In this document: positions 1-9,959 of the stretch, piece by piece
Numbering within the stretch: the stretch's first letter is position 1
Layout: the number at the start of each line of letters is the position of its first letter
Assembly (NCBI GenBank): GCA_007449985.2
Contig: VIIQ02000192.1
Location: forward strand, 62,001-126,000
Length of the DNA: 64,000 bases
Source of the DNA: Desmodesmus armatus
Taxonomy: Eukaryota > Chlorophyta > Chlorophyceae > Sphaeropleales > Scenedesmaceae
Direction: 5' to 3'
The notes under the pieces: model-generated
The model's input: only the letters and a program-made list of their open reading frames with translations
Databases searched by the model: none
Told to the model about the DNA's origin: nothing
Program-made: the position numbers and the translations under genes

Positions 1-1400
1 CCTCATGCGAGAAGTTATGCTTCACAAGATGTGCTGCTGAAGGACCTTGCTCTGCTGCCAGTTTATCTGTAGGTTGTGTGCCACAGCTGCACCTGATGCT
101 GCCAGCACTGGTGCTGCTTGTGTTTGCACTGCTGCGACTGCTGTTCTTACTGCCGTAAATTGCTGACGTGCCGGCCTCTGCCACTGTTGCCTTCACAGCT
201 GTTGCTGCTGCTGCTGCTGTGCCAGCCACTGCTTGTGTGCGCTGCCACTGGTGCTGTTGTTGACATACCGGCAACTGCCACTGCTTGTAGACACTGCAAT
301 AGCTGTTGTATCACCTGCTGTTGGCATCTGCTGCTGTATGCTGCCGTAGCTGCTGCTGTACTTCAGTCGCTTGGGTCAACCTCTACCGTCTGTTCAACCG
401 ACCCAACGCTGGACTTGGCTGCTGCAGTCTGGTACACCATCATGTTGTCTGCCTTGCTGTGAACCCTGCTGGAGCTTCTGTCCCCAACACCTGCAGGGTT
501 GTGCATTTGCGCCTTCCAACATGGCACCCGTCAACCCGTGTGCCACCCATGGCCACCAATGTTCACCCCCCAACCGCGGAGCCTATCGCTGCACACGGGA
601 TGTTCTTGTTCCCAGCACAACCGTGGCTGCATGTCACAGGCAATCCCAATGCCTGAAACTGGGAAGCGGCGCATGTCACTAAATGGACATGTACCATCAC
701 TCCTCACCCCCCAGCATTACGGCCGTCGAGCACCGGTGCATCTCGCGCACAATATACCAACAGACTGGGCCCAGTAGTGCTGAACTCATCAGGGTCTTCC
801 ATCGCATAAGACCGGTAGAAAGGGTTGTACTTGGCTCAACATAATCAGGGAGGCTCGCTGGTCCATGCATAGCTGAGCCCAAACCCTTGGCCAGTGGATG
901 TGCTTTCTATGCCCCTCTGATCTGCGCAACAGAACAGGGTTGCAAAGGCCCAGAAAGTTGCAACGCAATTGTGGGGACCCTCAATGCATGCTTCACGCAG
1001 GGGTTGAGGATACTCTTCACTGCTTGTAAAGTTTGCTCAGGGGCCTGGTGATGCGCAGCCGTTCTGAAGCGCTGGTATGTCTCAGAGCACCACCCCCCGA
1101 ACGGCTGTTGCAGAACCAGCTGCTGCTTAGGCAAGGGCGAGCTGTGCTGCCAGGCCAGGTGTGCATGCGTTGAGAATATTCAGAAGTGACTTTGCGCACT
1201 TCGGTGCCTGCCCCGAGCACTGGTCTCCAGCAGCACGGCAAGATGTATGCTGCAGTTTTCCATCCCTCCTTGCTTGTCTTGCACAGCTGTTGCCCATCAT
1301 GGGACGTAATGGGTTGCTGAGCGTCCATGTGTACCGTTGTAGAAAGCGTGCACTGGATGACACGATGCTGCGCTGTGCCACTGCTGGCAGCACGCAACAG
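1..1400. other. TGC-rich low-complexity stretch, no supported gene
   Basis: The left edge is rich in TGC/CTG triplets (most strongly at 100-370) and several frames stay open only because of that composition. No open frame shows a recognisable domain. A minus-strand frame running 1865-1017 has a hydrophobic segment near 1450-1400 (Leu/Val-rich) and could be a shifted continuation of the gag-like ORF to its right, but this is not demonstrable. I call nothing here. Confidence 0.4.
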
Positions 1401-1453
1401 GAAGGGTAACAGCACCAACAGAGACACAAGCAACAGCGGCGCTACTCTGATGG

Positions 1454-3121
1454 TCATGCCCAGCTGGTTGCGTCCGCTGAGTGGCATGCCGGCCGTGCTG
1501 GCAGGTGGGGCCTTGCCTGACTCTGACGTTGCACGCTCGGGGCGGTGTGACATGTTTGCTGCGTTTGTACCATTGTACTCTTGTGACCCATACTCAGCAC
1601 AGTGATCATCGCTGCTGGCCCCATTGCTGCTGACAGTGACTGGCAGATGCTCCTCACCTGAGTGCTGAGCATTGAGAGGTGAGGTTCTACTTTGCTGCAT
1701 GCCTGTTGCCGAGCTGCCTTGCTCAAATGCAGCCACCACCAGTTGTGTCGGGTCTCCTGCAAGCCGATCTGGGAAGCTGCAGCACCCGCATCGGCGTATG
1801 TGACGGCAGAGCAAGCGATGTGAGCCCAGGTGTCGATTGGTGTTCCCAGTGCCGCAGCTGCACAAAGTGCACTGTTGTCACTGCTGCTGAAGCTGCTTGA
1901 GGTGGGTGCCTGTGAGTCCGCCTTGCAAGGGCTGGTACGGGCTTCTGCTTCGGCAACAACATGCTCAGCTGCGGCCTGTTCCTCCCACCAGGTTGTGAGC
2001 ACCTTGACAAACGCCCTGTGCGCAGGCAGCGCCAGATTCAACTGCAACTGCAGATCAAATGCAGCAGCCGGAGCAGCAGCAGCGGCAGTCAGCACTGGAT
2101 GTGTGGGTCGGGCCTGCTCCACAGCGTATGACTTTACACTTGCTGGTGAAGACTACGGTGTTCCAACCTGCGGCTTAGGGCTCAGTGGCTGCTTGCTGAG
2201 TGGCACAACACCAGTTGCGGCCTGCATGTAAGCCTGGATGTCAGGGCATGCAGTAGTTGTGCTGCAGGTGCGGGGAATATTTGGCTCTTGACCTGAGCTC
2301 CCGGCTGCTGTGCGCTGCTGTTCCCGTGCCTGCTCATAGCTGCGGTTGTCCCACATACGTGCTGCTGCAGAACGGGCCCTCCTCTCACTTGACCCGGGTG
2401 CCTTGGCATGGATGCCCAACTCGCTGCAGCGCAGCCTGTAAAACATCTGTTGTGCATCGTTCGCTGACAGGGGTGGTGCCCACCCTGCTGGTGCTTTGTG
2501 GGGCTCATGATACCAGCAATCGCCGCCATTGTGACCCTCATACTTGCCACAGTGCTGGCACATTGGTGCGGTCTGCTGTTGCGGCCGCAGTTTGGCCAGA
2601 CCCATCTCAGCGAGCCGGTGACCGTTGCTGGGCTGCTGGCTGGGTTGGTGGGACAAGGTGTAGCAGCCGTGGGGTTGCACCATCTTGGGGTTGGCCCCCT
2701 CTGGTTGGACGCGGTTGGGATAGAAGCCTGCCCCAGCGTACTGTACTGGCGCCATCCCATCCGGTGTGCTCTCACAGTCAGCGCGGGTACGAACAAAGCT
2801 GCTGGGGCCACCTGCTGGTGCCATGTGCTGCAGCTGCCTCATCTGTACTTGACGCTCCTCGCTGCCTTGTGCAACCACACGCAACCTGCATGCATGGTGG
2901 GGCTTGTAGGGAGCTGGCTTGTTTGCTTGGCCTGCTGTCTGGTGCTGTAGCCTATTGGCATTGCCCAAGCCGCTACCCGCCTTGGTTGGTATGGAATGCA
3001 GCGTCTGCCTAGGCATCCGTGAGGCCGTGTGCACCCGCAACCGCGCTTGCTCCATGGTCATGGAATTGCGATGCATCTTTAGTGTTGCGTCCCTTGTGTG
3101 TCGGTTGTTGGACGACTGCAC
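1454..3121 (-). pseudogene. gag-like zinc-knuckle ORF of a retroelement, with an in-frame TAG
   Basis: A 322-codon minus-strand frame (3121-2153) carries one zinc-knuckle-like motif near residues 185-200, CQHCGKYEGHNGGDC (C-x2-C-x5-H-x4-C, one residue longer than the classical knuckle), followed by a His/Pro/Trp-rich stretch. This pattern is typical of retroelement Gag proteins. The frame ends at TAG 2155-2153 and then stays open in the same frame for over 200 more codons to 1454 (Ala-, Gln- and Ser-rich, no motif recognised). The TAG is either a nonsense mutation or a gag/pol readthrough site. No protease, integrase or RT is visible beyond it, so the copy looks incomplete. The exact retroelement class cannot be set. 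Confidence 0.4.
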
Positions 3122-3149
3122 TAGCTGTCGGGTGTTGTGTTGTGTTAGG

Positions 3150-3229
3150 GGTAGTGCGGGATGGTCCCGGCTTTAAATCGTCCACACACAGCTGTGTGGG
3201 TGCGGGCCGGACCCGGCTTTTGGTCAGTT
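3150..3229. repeat. orphan minisatellite unit left of LINE-1
   Basis: Two degenerate copies of the CGGACCCGGCTT-type minisatellite unit found at 9263-9790 lie here. The second ends in TGGTCAGTT at 3221-3229, exactly at the 3' tail of LINE-1. It is the left remnant of an array split by the LINE insertion. Confidence 0.7.
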
Positions 3230-3243
3230 CAAATCAAATCAAA

Positions 3244-3439
3244 TCAAAGTTACACCTGTAGCTATGAAACTCAAGATCTCATGCCAGCCATTCACTGATA
3301 TCACGGAGATAGCACAACAACCCAGAAGGAACAACATACTGAGGATCAAAACAGAGAAGCCTGACGCTTTTGTGAGGATGAAAACCAACCCAAAAATCCC
3401 CAAGCGTACTATCTAAGTGCACGAGATGGACAACCCTCC
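3244..3439 (-). repeat. LINE-1 3'-end segment shared with 17922-18117
   Basis: This 196-bp stretch of the LINE-1 3' UTR is repeated at 17922-18117 in the same orientation, at equal length and with only about a dozen differences. Similarity stops abruptly at both ends. It includes the conserved GATATCACGGAGATAGCACA core. Confidence 0.85.
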
Positions 3440-3619
3440 GAATGGATGCCGGGCAAAAACCTCCGTGGAGTAATATAAAAAACCCTTTGTGGCAATGTGA
3501 CTTTGGGCTGGACCAATTCGGAGGCTCGGCACTAGACGGCTCTCGATACAAAAACACAAAGCTGTCAAATCAGTCAACTGCCGTCAACGCTCCACTGCTG
3601 CTGCTGCTGCAAAGGACTG

Positions 3620-6600
3620 TTACTGCTCTCCAGTGATATCAGCTGCAGGCCCAGGTGTTAACGCCATAGAGCTTCCTCCATTGGCCTCGCGCCCTGCAAG
3701 GGCGGCTCTTCTAATGTCCCAAGCGCGGAGGATGTAGTTGGCCATCAAAGGCTGGTTGAGCAGTTGGCGCCATGGGGCCTGTGTGGGGCTGGCTTGGGCA
3801 TCTGCAATACAGTCTGCAATATGTGGCATGCTGCGGGGGATAGAGTAGGCAGGGCACTCCAACAGGAAGTGAGTGGGTGTTTCAGCATGTTGTTTACAGG
3901 ATGGGCAGAGTTGCCTTGCATTGCGTGCAGCAGCTGTCTCCCTGTGTCTTGTATGGCTATGGAAGGCATTGAGTGAGAGGGTTTCAAGGCGGAAGTGCAT
4001 GAACAGTGAAGCGGCTCTACATGAATCCAGGTGGGGAGTGGTGGTTAGAGTGTGCAGATATGTGCGGAGTTTGGGCCGCCTAGGTGTGAGCTCTCCAATG
4101 CCAATATCTGCCATGTACCTGGAGTGCACAGAACCTCCTAGGTTGCGGGGGGCTGAGTCCAATAAGACCTAAGATAGTTGATTGCACGTGCTTCAACATG
4201 TCCCTTAAAATTTGCCTTACTGACTTCTTTAGGGGTGCTAGTGTCAATGTTGTACTCAGTCAGTAGCCGCTGCATGTTCTGACCCCAAGGGTGGTACTTG
4301 CCACTCCATGCAGTGTGGATCTTGTACAGTAGTCGGTCAGTGGGTGTGTTTTCTAGATGATGCCGTACCTAATGGCAAGTGTGTCGCATGTTACATGCAG
4401 AGGAAACAAACCCAGCTCTTGTTGCAGGCAGATGTGGGAGGTGTTTGCAGGGCAATGGAAAGCACGTGTGGTCAAACCCATCTGCCAGGAGTCAAGCTTT
4501 TTGCGCAAAGATTGGATGGGTTGGGCCCACACCTGGGCAGCATAGGTGACCACTGGTTGCACAATAGTGGTTAGTGTCAGTTTGCGCAAGTGGGCAGGGA
4601 GCCGCACTTGTGTGAGTACTTTACGTTGGGCTGCTGCTGCCTTTGTGCCTGACTTCATGCGAGCTTCAAAGTGGTCATCCCAAGTGTTGATATTGTTGAT
4701 GGTAACCCCTAGATATTTGTAGCTGGTGACTTGTGGGATGGTGTCTCCCCACTTGTATGTCTGAGCAGAGCTGTCCATCCGTGTAGCTGCAGCAGCACTG
4801 CGGCGGGCACTTGCACAGCCACCTAGTACCTTCATGATGGCAGTTTTAGATGTGTCAGTGGGGTTGACACTTGCGCGAAGCTGCCATTTTGTCAGTGCTG
4901 CTCGTGTACTGTCCACCAGCCGTTGCATTGCTTCAGGGGTGGATGTCACCCCAGCCAGATCATCAGCATACAAAAGAGCAGTCAGTTTTGCAGCTGTTTC
5001 GCCAGAGCGCACAGGGACAGGGATTCCCTCGTGTTCCTCCCACACCTGGTGCAAGACGCTATCAATGTATACATTGAACATGGTTGTTGCCAGGGTGTCT
5101 CCCTGTTGCCAACCCATGTCAGGGTGCATTACGCGCGAGAACGCTCCGTTGTACATGACCTTGGTGGGTGTGTTATCCACCATGTTAGCAAGGACGCGGA
5201 ACATTTTCCCAGTAATACCTTTCTGCCATAAGTGCCAGAGCAGCCCAGCTCTCCACACAGTGTCATAGGCCTTTTCAATGTCCACAAACAACAGGTATGT
5301 ATCAAGCTTCTGTTGGCATCGTGCATCCAGACATGTTTTCAGCATGTAGATGTTATCTACTGAGCTTCTGCCAGGGCGAACCCTGCTGGCCGTCATGCAG
5401 CTTGTCGTTATCTTCCAAAAAAGTCATGATGCGCCCATTGATCACCAGATTGTACAGCTTGTCAATGGCAGATCCCAGGGTGATAGGGCGGTAGTTTTTG
5501 ACTTCAATGGGGTCTCCTTTTTTGTAAATGGGGGTGATCACCCCACATGTTTTGGCTTTCATTTCATACTCAAATTGCATCTGGAGGAAGCTTGTAAGGT
5601 GGGGAGTCAGGGCATTGCCACCATACTTCAGCAGCTCATTCTGGATGTTGTCCAGAGGGCTAGGAGCTTTGTTGTTGTTCAGTCTGTGGCACTGTGCTTG
5701 CACTTCTTCCTCGGCAATGGGTTGTGAGAGGCCAGCTGGGCCTTCTTCTGTGAAAGAAGTTTGTTCCAAGTGTTCCTTAACCTGCGCCTCTATTGTGGCA
5801 CGATGCTGAGCATCAAAGTCACCGTTGCGGTAGTGGGTGGAGGTAGAGGACACCTGCTCATAATGATTGGCTAGAATCTCGCAGATGCCTTGTGCGTCTG
5901 TGACTAGTCCGGCGTTGTTAGGGTCGCGCAGCGCTGCTGGTCCTGTCCGGGTGCTGTCGCGTGGCCCTCCCAGGGCTTTAAGAGCTTTCCACATCCCTTT
6001 TCCATCGTTTCCTCGCCTGTAGCTATCGACTTCAGCAATTAGGCGATCAGTGTGGCGCTGGCGTGCTTCTGTTACTGTGGCTTTGAGGGAGGCCTGCGCC
6101 TCCTTGACCTGTACCTGTGCAGTCGCGATTGCATCAGTGTTCAGCGGGTCGGTGGTGCTAATTTCAAGCAGGTCGGCTGCAGCCATGTCGCGATCCTTAA
6201 CCGCGTCCTTAACTGCGCGTGTTCTGACAATGGGTACGCGGGAAGAGGGGTGACGGCGGGGTCTCCCAAAGCCGATGGTTGCATCAACCGCTGCATTAAT
6301 GCGCTCGCAGATGAGGGCCTTGGCTTTCTCACATGCTGTTGAGGGTTGCATAGTGCCTGCAACAACATCATCTTGCAGCTTAGTGAGCAATGCAGGAAAG
6401 TCCTCAAAATGCTTTTCCAGCGCCTTAGGGTAGGCCTCGCGTTGCTCCCAGTCCTCATGTGTAAGGGCAGTCTTGGGGAGAGTTAGCTTATAAGTGTTGG
6501 GTTTAGGCTGCCAGAAAGTTGGGGGCGTGGACCTGTGGACAGGGTGTGGCAGAGTGAACCAAACGGGAAAGTGGTCAGATGTGGAGAGCTTGTGTTGGGT

Positions 6601-7910
6601 CTCAACCTGCAGGGTGCAACGGGGGCGCACTTGATGCGGCTCAATCAGCACATACTTAGGTGGCATCAGCACATAATAAATGATGGAGCGCTGGGCACTG
6701 TCATCGGCTTGACCTGGCGCGGCGGGGCGAACACGTGTGTAGGCGGGCTGGTGTGTGCCAGAGACAAGGCAGGACATGCGATTGTTGAGAGTGTACAGGC
6801 CAGCACTGCGCAAAAAGTCAATGAGAGCAAGGCCTGCAGGGTTGGTCACGGTCTCCCCCCATCGGCCAATGTGCTAGTTGTCTTCAGAAGCAGAGCCCAC
6901 TCGGCTGTTCAGGTCTCCCATGATCACAACCTCACCGCACTGCTTAAAACGCTCCACATCTGCGGCAAGTTGGTTGTAGGACTCAGTGGCAGCAGCGACA
7001 GTGTCCAAGGCACTGGGGGGCAGGTACACACAGCCAACAAACAAGGGGCGTTCCCTCCGGCGGTGGCTGTCCATCTCTAGCCAAATACTTTCAGGGACAG
7101 CAGTATCAAAGTGTGCCTTAGTGACAGGTCCCAGCATACGGGAAACATAGAAACCTACCCCCCCCCCCCTTGTTGGTCCTGTCTGGGCTTGCTGATGAAT
7201 GTGTAGCCAGAGATGTCATGTGGCTTGCATTTCCCCTCCCATGTTTCTGTCACCCCAAGGACGTCAAGGTTGAGGTGGCGGATGATGGCTTCCACTTCCA
7301 CTGTTGTAATTGCGCTAAGGCCACATGCATTGACATGTCCCATGTTTACCCCGCCCTGTGTCCATGTTGTGTTAGCCGCTCGCACCAAACCAGCAGCATG
7401 CCTGCGGCGCCTACGTGCATCTGCTCGGGCTGCTCGTTGTGCTGGGTTAGTGGGGTTCGGTTGGCGAGGGGTGGTGGCAGGTTGGGATTGTTGGTCTTGG
7501 TCCTGGCTTTCAGGTGTTCGGCCTGCATCGGAGGGGGCAAGGGGGGCTCCAAGGGCAATCAATTTATCACGGAGGTGAGAGGGGATACGAGCATTTGCAG
7601 GCAGAACATGGCGCAGCGCCTCTGTGACGCTCATCAGCTCAGTGTCATCATCAGTGTAGCACACCGTGTAGTTGTATGGCAGGCTCTCACGGGGGTCTAG
7701 GCTGATGACACCATAGCATGTGCCATGGCCAGGGAACCTCTTGCGCACCACGGTGTTATCAGGGATTCTCTGAGGCAGTTGCTGAGGGGTTGTCTGCGTT
7801 GCTGCCTCTGGTGCCAGGTTCTTGCCATGTTGGAGCAGTGGTCTGTGATGTGTTTTGGGGACCTCCCACCAGCTGTGTGCCATGCTCTCACACACTTCTT
7901 GCACAGTCAT
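3620..7910 (-). pseudogene. LINE-1 ORF2: Tudor-like segment, APE endonuclease, reverse transcriptase, zinc motif
   Basis: The N-terminal segment (about 7750-7620) has the pattern FPGHGTCYGVISLDP followed by YTVCYTDDDTELM, like Tudor-type PTM/DIR17 domains. Endonuclease pieces follow: LDVLGVTETWEG near 7300 and VVIMGDLNSRVG near 6900. The RT shows motif A FVDIEKAYDTVW (about 5270), GWQQGDTLATTMFNVYID (about 5100) and LLYADDLAG (about 4960). The C-terminus carries CPSCKQHAETPTHFLLEC (about 3900-3850), the CCHC motif usual in LINE ORF2. Lesions: a frameshift in a 12-C tract at 7158-7169 (13 would restore frame), in-frame TAG at 6876-6874, and frameshifts near 5380, 4370 and 4165. In a working element it would nick DNA and prime reverse transcription; this copy cannot make one chain as sequenced. 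Confidence 0.85.
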
Positions 7911-7933
7911 GCTAGATGGGAGTGTACATGTAA

Positions 7934-8979
7934 TTAAAAAGCTGACAGTGTATGCGGCAGCAGCGTCCTCCCTACAACAGGGAGGGCCACTCCCCAGTGC
8001 TTGTTCCGGCCAGATTTCAGCATGACTACAACACTGCGCTCAGGCATGCCCTGTAGTGTTACGGGGTCGCTGGAGCGAGGTGGCGGAGTAGCTAGCTGTT
8101 GCGACTGTGTGGGCAGTGTGCTGTCAGCAATTGAGGGGGTAGCCATTTCATCCAGGTCAGTAAGGGCAGCAAAGCGGTTAGTTTCAGCTGGTGGTGTGGT
8201 TTGTTTGGGTAGGGTATGCCCGTCCTCACACAGCACTACACGCCAGCCTAGGACAGCTCGAAGGGTGTGAGCTACTGCATCCCTGGTATTCTTCAGGGCC
8301 TGTTGGTATGCTGCTGGAATACCAGCCAGACGCACCCTGGTGGCAGAGGTGGTGTCCCGCTCAGCAGTGTTGCCCAGCCACTGTGTCCAACCCATAGCAA
8401 GGGCAGCCAGAGCAGTAGTGAACCCAGAGTGCATGTTGTTCACCTGTCTTCCAGCATTCGCCAGCAGCATCCGGAATTGTGTGCCATCATGGTCGATGAC
8501 CATCTCACTTCTCACGCCGAAGATGACGGCATAGAGGCCGTAGGTGGGGCCGCTGTGGGCGGGCCTGTGCAGATTACTTCCTGCAGGGGCAGCAGCACGG
8601 GCACGGGGGGCAAGAGGGGCAGGCGGGGAGCAAGGGGGGCAGGACGGGGGGCCAGAGGGGCAGACGGAGCACGTATGGCAGCACGGGGGGCTGGGGCGGG
8701 CGTCTGCAAAGTGTTTGTAGGTCTAGGCATGCCATCGCAGTGTACACGTTGCCACCCGCCCTGCACGAAGACATATGAGGCATAATCAGGGCCAGGGGGG
8801 GCAGTGGAGGGGCCAACACCAAATTGTAGGTCAGTGATTGTCCGGCGCTGGCCATTGATAAGCACATAGTACGTGGGAGCAGCCGGGGCAGGGCCACAGG
8901 ACCGCAGGCCAGCCGCACGCTGGGCAGCCTGGGTCCCTGTGGCCCTGCTGCCCTGCGCTGCTTGGCATGGCGTCTGCAT
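7934..8979 (-). pseudogene. LINE-1 ORF1 region, frameshifted
   Basis: Two overlapping minus-strand frames, 8979-8512 (real ATG at 8979) and 8515-7934, appear to be one ORF1 split by an indel around 8600-8520. The first part has a YYVLINGQRRTITDLQFGVG segment and a long Pro/Ala/Arg tract of near-repetitive codons. The second has an Ala/Thr-rich region ending LKSGRNKHWGVALPVV. No RRM, zinc knuckle or coiled coil is recognised. The call as ORF1 rests on its position just upstream of ORF2 and inside the element borders. The true C-terminus may lie at 7934, only 24 bp before ORF2. Confidence 0.55.
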
Positions 8980-9262
8980 TGTCTTGTGGTCCTGAAGTTA
9001 GGAACATGGGGCTCATAGGCAAGGGGGCTAGGGGCTACCGCAGTCATTCTGCACACCACGCGGCGGGGCACACAGCATGGGGTGAGGAGTTAGAGGTCAC
9101 AGGATCGGCCAGACGGCTGACTTCTGAACACCCACACCATACCAAGGCTGCAGCATGGAAATGCAGAGGACTGCTGGGTGGCTGCTGTTAGGCTGCTGCT
9201 GGCTGTTGCTGCAGTTGGGGGCTGTGCACACTGTCGCATGTACGTCTCTGGGGGACCATCAG

Positions 9263-9790
9263 TGGTCAGTTGCAACCACCAGCCCTGAGGCTGTGTGTAG
9301 TGCGGGGCGGACCCGGCTGCCAATCAAGTGCAACCACCAGCCCTGAGGCTGTGTGCAGTGCGGGGCGGCCCCGGCTTTTGATCAGTTGCAACCACCACCC
9401 CCTGAGGCTGTGTGCAGTGCGGGGTGAACCAGGCTTCCAATCAGGTGCAACCACCAGCCCTGAGGCTGTGTGCTGTGCGGGACGGACCCGGCTTTTGGTC
9501 AGTTGCAACCACCAGCCCTGAGGCTGTGTGCAGTGCGGGGCGGACCCGGCTTCCAATCAGGTGCAACCAATAGCCTGAGGCTGTGTGCTGTGCGGGACGG
9601 ACCCGGCTTTTGCTCAGTTGCAACCACCAGCCCTGAGGCTGTGTGCAATGCGGGGCGGGCCCGGCTTCCAATCAGGTGCTACCACCAGCCCTGAGGTTGT
9701 GTGCAGTGCAGGGCGGACCCGGCTTCCAATCAGGTGCAACCACCAGCCCTGAGGCTGTGTGCAGTGCGGGGCGGACCCGGCTTCCAAGCA
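9263..9790. repeat. 58-bp minisatellite with alternating A/B units
   Basis: Nine units of 57-59 bp contain CAACCACCAGCCCTGAGGCT followed by GTGCAGTGCGGGGCGGACCC. Unit starts (CAACCACC) fall at 9273, 9331, 9389, 9448, 9506, 9564, 9621, 9679 and 9737. Unit ends alternate between a CTTTTGGTCAGTTG type and a CTTCCAATCAGGTG type, so most of the array is a roughly 117-bp dimer. Open frames through it are repeat artefacts, not genes. Confidence 0.9.
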
Positions 9791-9810
9791 GCAGCACTAG
9801 GGTTGTGTAA

Positions 9811-9945
9811 GCAGTGCGGGACGGACCCGGCTTCCAAGCAGTGCGGGAAGGACCCGGCTTCCAAGCAGTGCGGGATGGACCCGGCTTCCAAGCAGTGCGG
9901 GAAGGACCCGGCTTCCAAGCAGTGCGGGAAGGACCCGGCTTCCAA
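9811..9945. repeat. 27-bp tandem repeat, five units
   Basis: Five consecutive 27-bp units, each GCAGTGCGGGAAGGACCCGG plus CTTCCAA, run at 9811, 9838, 9865, 9892 and 9919. They differ at one or two bases. The unit is the core of the adjacent 58-bp minisatellite, so it is a secondary expansion of half a unit. Because 27 is a multiple of three, all frames stay open without any sign of a gene. Confidence 0.9.
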
Positions 9946-9959
9946 GCAACAGCAACAAG

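Larger units (their letters stand above)
3230..9262 (-). mobile_element. LINE-1: APE-type non-LTR retrotransposon, near full length, decayed
   Basis: The element reads on the minus strand. Its 3' tail is a short (TTTGA)n run at 3230-3248 and its 5' end is inferred at about 9262. Both edges abut minisatellite sequence and the 9-mer TGGTCAGTT occurs on both sides (3221-3229 and 9263-9271). Removing the element and one 9-mer restores a normal minisatellite unit, which supports these borders strongly. From 5' to 3' it holds an ORF1 region (8979-7934), an ORF2 with Tudor-like segment, APE endonuclease, reverse transcriptase and C-terminal zinc motif (7910-3620), and a 3' UTR of about 390 bp. At least six lesions break the two ORFs. 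The clade is uncertain: two ORFs and an APE domain fit L1-like or related groups. Confidence 0.85.
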
